Source of the DNA: Gammaproteobacteria bacterium
Lineage (GTDB): Bacteria > Pseudomonadota > Gammaproteobacteria > SZUA-229
Direction: 5' to 3'
DNA length: 7,662 bases
Assembly (NCBI GenBank): GCA_011321985.1
Contig: DROB01000432.1
Location: forward strand, 1 to 7,662
Part shown: positions 6,099 to 7,662 of the stretch, piece after piece
How the letters are laid out: each line of letters begins with the position of its first letter
Position numbering within the stretch: position 1 is the first letter of the stretch
The notes under the pieces: model-generated
Told to the model about the DNA's origin: nothing
Database searches by the model: none
The model's input: the letters and a program-made list of their open reading frames with translations, nothing else
Program-made: the position numbers and the translations under genes

Positions 6099-6956
6099 TT
6101 AATCGACGAGACCGATTGCTCTAGCGACATTTTTTATCGGCAGGTAATCATCATTGCTGGCGGGGATAAACCCGCTACGTGGGAAGGCAGCAAGCAGATC
6201 TGGATCATTCATGTCCAGTAATGCAGCCCGGACCTTTTCTTTGAAACCTTTACCCCAGATATCATCGACATCACCACGGATACTCCATTGGTAATCCGGA
6301 TAAGCCGGTGTTTTCCAGATGACAGTGACCTTGTCTGCATCGATCTTACCCTGTTGCTTTTCACTCAACCACACCTTGTAATTAACTGCCCCCACCTCAT
6401 AAGCACCGGATTGCACCAGCGAGATAGTACGACTATGGTCACCACTGAAACCGACACGTTTAAAAACCTCTTTCGGTGAAGCCTTAAAACTTTCACGCAC
6501 ATAGTATTCAGGCATCAGGCGGCCTGAAGTCGAGCCTTTCGAACCAAAAGTAAACACCTTATCCTTTATCCCCGTCGGGAAAGCGTCTGAGGCTTCCAGA
6601 CCCGTCGCTCGATTCGCGATAAAATAGGTCTCGAACTGTTCATCTTCGATGCCTTGAGCCAGGGCTTCAGAACCTTTGACCAAATCCCGTGCCTTCACTC
6701 CAGACAACCCCCCAAACCATGCCAGCTGTACCTGATTATTACGAAATGCAGACACCGCAGCGGCATAAGATTTGACCGGGATATATTTAACCTTGATACC
6801 CAGTTGTTTACCGAGATAATCGGCAACCTTGCCAAATCTCTGCTGGAGTTTTGTTTCGTCCTGATCCGGAATAGCGGTAAACACGAAATCCCTCGCATGG
6901 AGATGAACTGGCAAAAGAAAAAATATAGATAGTAATAAAGGTTTTATTGAAAACAT
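6099..6956 (-). CDS. PhnD-like periplasmic binding protein, putative selenate-type
   Basis: This 285-residue substrate-binding protein belongs to the phosphate/phosphite/phosphonate-binding (PhnD) fold. Residues 1-21 are a signal peptide ending HLHA, with no lipobox Cys, so the mature protein is free in the periplasm. It opens with the family strand DFVFTAIPDQDE, then a helix with YLGKQLGIKVKYIPVKSY. The oxyanion-binding turn is FGSKGSTSGRLMPEYYV, where the Ser-Thr-Ser run at a helix start would hold the ligand oxygens, as in E. coli PhnD. AFRNNQVQLAWFGGLSG and GAYEVGAVNYKVW are further conserved blocks. From memory, the combination of SKGSTSGRLMP and AVNYKVW fits the subfamily annotated as putative selenate ABC transporter substrate-binding protein better than true PhnD. 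No experiment fixes the ligand; phosphite or phosphonate remain possible. The gene follows egtD by 45 bases and heads the transporter genes. Confidence 0.85.
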   Translation of the reverse strand: MFSIKPLLLSIFFLLPVHLHARDFVFTAIPDQDETKLQQRFGKVADYLGKQLGIKVKYIPVKSYAAAVSAFRNNQVQLAWFGGLSGVKARDLVKGSEALAQGIEDEQFETYFIANRATGLEASDAFPTGIKDKVFTFGSKGSTSGRLMPEYYVRESFKASPKEVFKRVGFSGDHSRTISLVQSGAYEVGAVNYKVWLSEKQQGKIDADKVTVIWKTPAYPDYQWSIRGDVDDIWGKGFKEKVRAALLDMNDPDLLAAFPRSGFIPASNDDYLPIKNVARAIGLVD

Positions 6957-7000
6957 TGATTCACTCTGGATTGTTATTGATAATTTTTTCAGTTATGACA

Positions 7001-7662
7001 TCAATAGCTGGACAGGTAATGCACACTAAACAACAAGTCTTTATCTACCCATGTTTTCACACGTTCAAACCCGGCCTGCTCCGCCAGCTGCCCAAAACTT
7101 TCTATCGAATATTTGTGTGAGTATTCAGTGAGCACAGATTGATGTTTGTTAAACTGAAAATACTGACCATCGATCATTACCTGTTGATCACACATACTGA
7201 CGAGATGCATCTCGATCCGGCTCTTCTCTTCATTATAAAAAGCATGATGCCGAAACTGGTCCAGATCAAAATCTGCTCCCAGCTCCCGATTGATCCTGGC
7301 CAGTAAGTTGATATTGAACCGGGCCGTATAACCCGCCTTGTCATTATAGGCCGCGTTCAGAATGTCTGTCTCTTTCTGCAGGTCCACACCAATCAATAGA
7401 CCGCCGCCTCCCGCTACCATCATCCTTATTTCTTCGAGGACTTTAACCGCCTGTTCAGGTTCAAAATTACCGATGGTAGAACCCGGAAAAAAGGCGACCC
7501 TGTTCGTAGACTCTACATGATAGGGCAGTTCGAGTTTGCCGGTAAAATCAGCACATATCGCATGCACATTCAACCAGGTAAATTCTGCTGCCAGTTTCTG
7601 AGCCTCATCCTGTAGATAATGTTTTGAGATATCGATAGGTAGATAAGCGATCGGTCTGAGCG
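7001..7662 (-). CDS. egtD: L-histidine N(alpha)-methyltransferase EgtD, 5' part cut by the window edge
   Basis: The product transfers three methyl groups from S-adenosylmethionine to the histidine alpha-amine to make hercynine, the precursor of ergothioneine and selenoneine. The frame is open to the right edge (7662), so the N-terminus is missing and about 220 residues remain of a usual 320 or so. Visible motifs, in order: YLPIDIS (cofactor-domain strand), ADFTG, FFPGSTIGNF (7489-7463), where the Asn of GSTIGN is, by family knowledge, a histidine-binding residue, then the AYND and INRELGADFDL blocks, RIEMHL, LTEYSHKY with the Glu and Ser that form the histidine-selective pocket in mycobacterial EgtD (7129-7118), and a W-x-D near the end. 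A TTG at 7573-7571 could be mistaken for a start, but clear EgtD sequence lies upstream of it. The gene is followed after 45 bases by the PhnD-like binding protein in the same direction, suggesting one operon. Confidence 0.93.
   Translation of the reverse strand, partial: LRPIAYLPIDISKHYLQDEAQKLAAEFTWLNVHAICADFTGKLELPYHVESTNRVAFFPGSTIGNFEPEQAVKVLEEIRMMVAGGGGLLIGVDLQKETDILNAAYNDKAGYTARFNINLLARINRELGADFDLDQFRHHAFYNEEKSRIEMHLVSMCDQQVMIDGQYFQFNKHQSVLTEYSHKYSIESFGQLAEQAGFERVKTWVDKDLLFSVHYLSSY

Noticed and set aside
3899..6956. A standard phosphonate phnCDE operon linked to C-P lyase
   Set aside because: No phn catabolic gene is in the window, the lead gene is egtD, and the binding-protein motifs look different. 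It cannot be fully excluded without the flanking DNA.
7001..7573. EgtD starting at the TTG at 7573
   Set aside because: The 29 codons upstream to the window edge are open and read as EgtD (YLPIDIS motif), so the gene is truncated by the window, not started there.

Overview
The window reads as chromosomal DNA of a gammaproteobacterium, on the strength of a YchJ-family protein, a Slt70-type lytic transglycosylase and ordinary proteobacterial gene spacing. The genus cannot be named from the sequence. There is no phage, transposon, CRISPR, tRNA or rRNA signature.

Left part, + strand (1-3092): an open frame runs in from the left edge and ends at 111. It may be the tail of an unidentified gene. 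A ychJ-family gene with one zinc-knuckle SEC-C motif follows (254-652). After a 253-base spacer holding a direct repeat, two possible hairpins and a TATAAT promoter element comes slt (906-3092). This periplasmic murein transglycosylase has the catalytic Glu585 and an unusual acidic, Thr/Asp-rich N-terminal tether.

Middle, + strand (3093-3850): a run of overlapping inverted repeats follows slt. Three small reading frames come next: a 43-aa peptide with a signal peptide whose 22-residue mature part ends in Gly-Cys, a 34-aa single-span membrane peptide, and a 56-aa soluble protein. I cannot assign a function to any of them. They are the least explained part of the window.

Right part, - strand (7662 to 3899): one compact operon. 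It starts beyond the window with egtD (L-histidine N-alpha-trimethyltransferase, which makes hercynine; only its C-terminal two thirds or so is present). A PhnD-like periplasmic binding protein, a compact PhnC-like ATPase and a double-length, internally duplicated PhnE-like permease follow. Gaps are 45 and 29 bases, then a one-base TGATG overlap. The binding protein resembles, from memory, the subfamily annotated as putative selenate ABC transporter substrate-binding protein rather than true phosphonate PhnD. Together with egtD this suggests a pathway in which imported selenium (or another small oxyanion) feeds a hercynine-derived product: selenoneine, or ergothioneine. That is an inference. 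The decisive genes (egtB/senA, senB, senC/selD-like) would lie to the right of the window.
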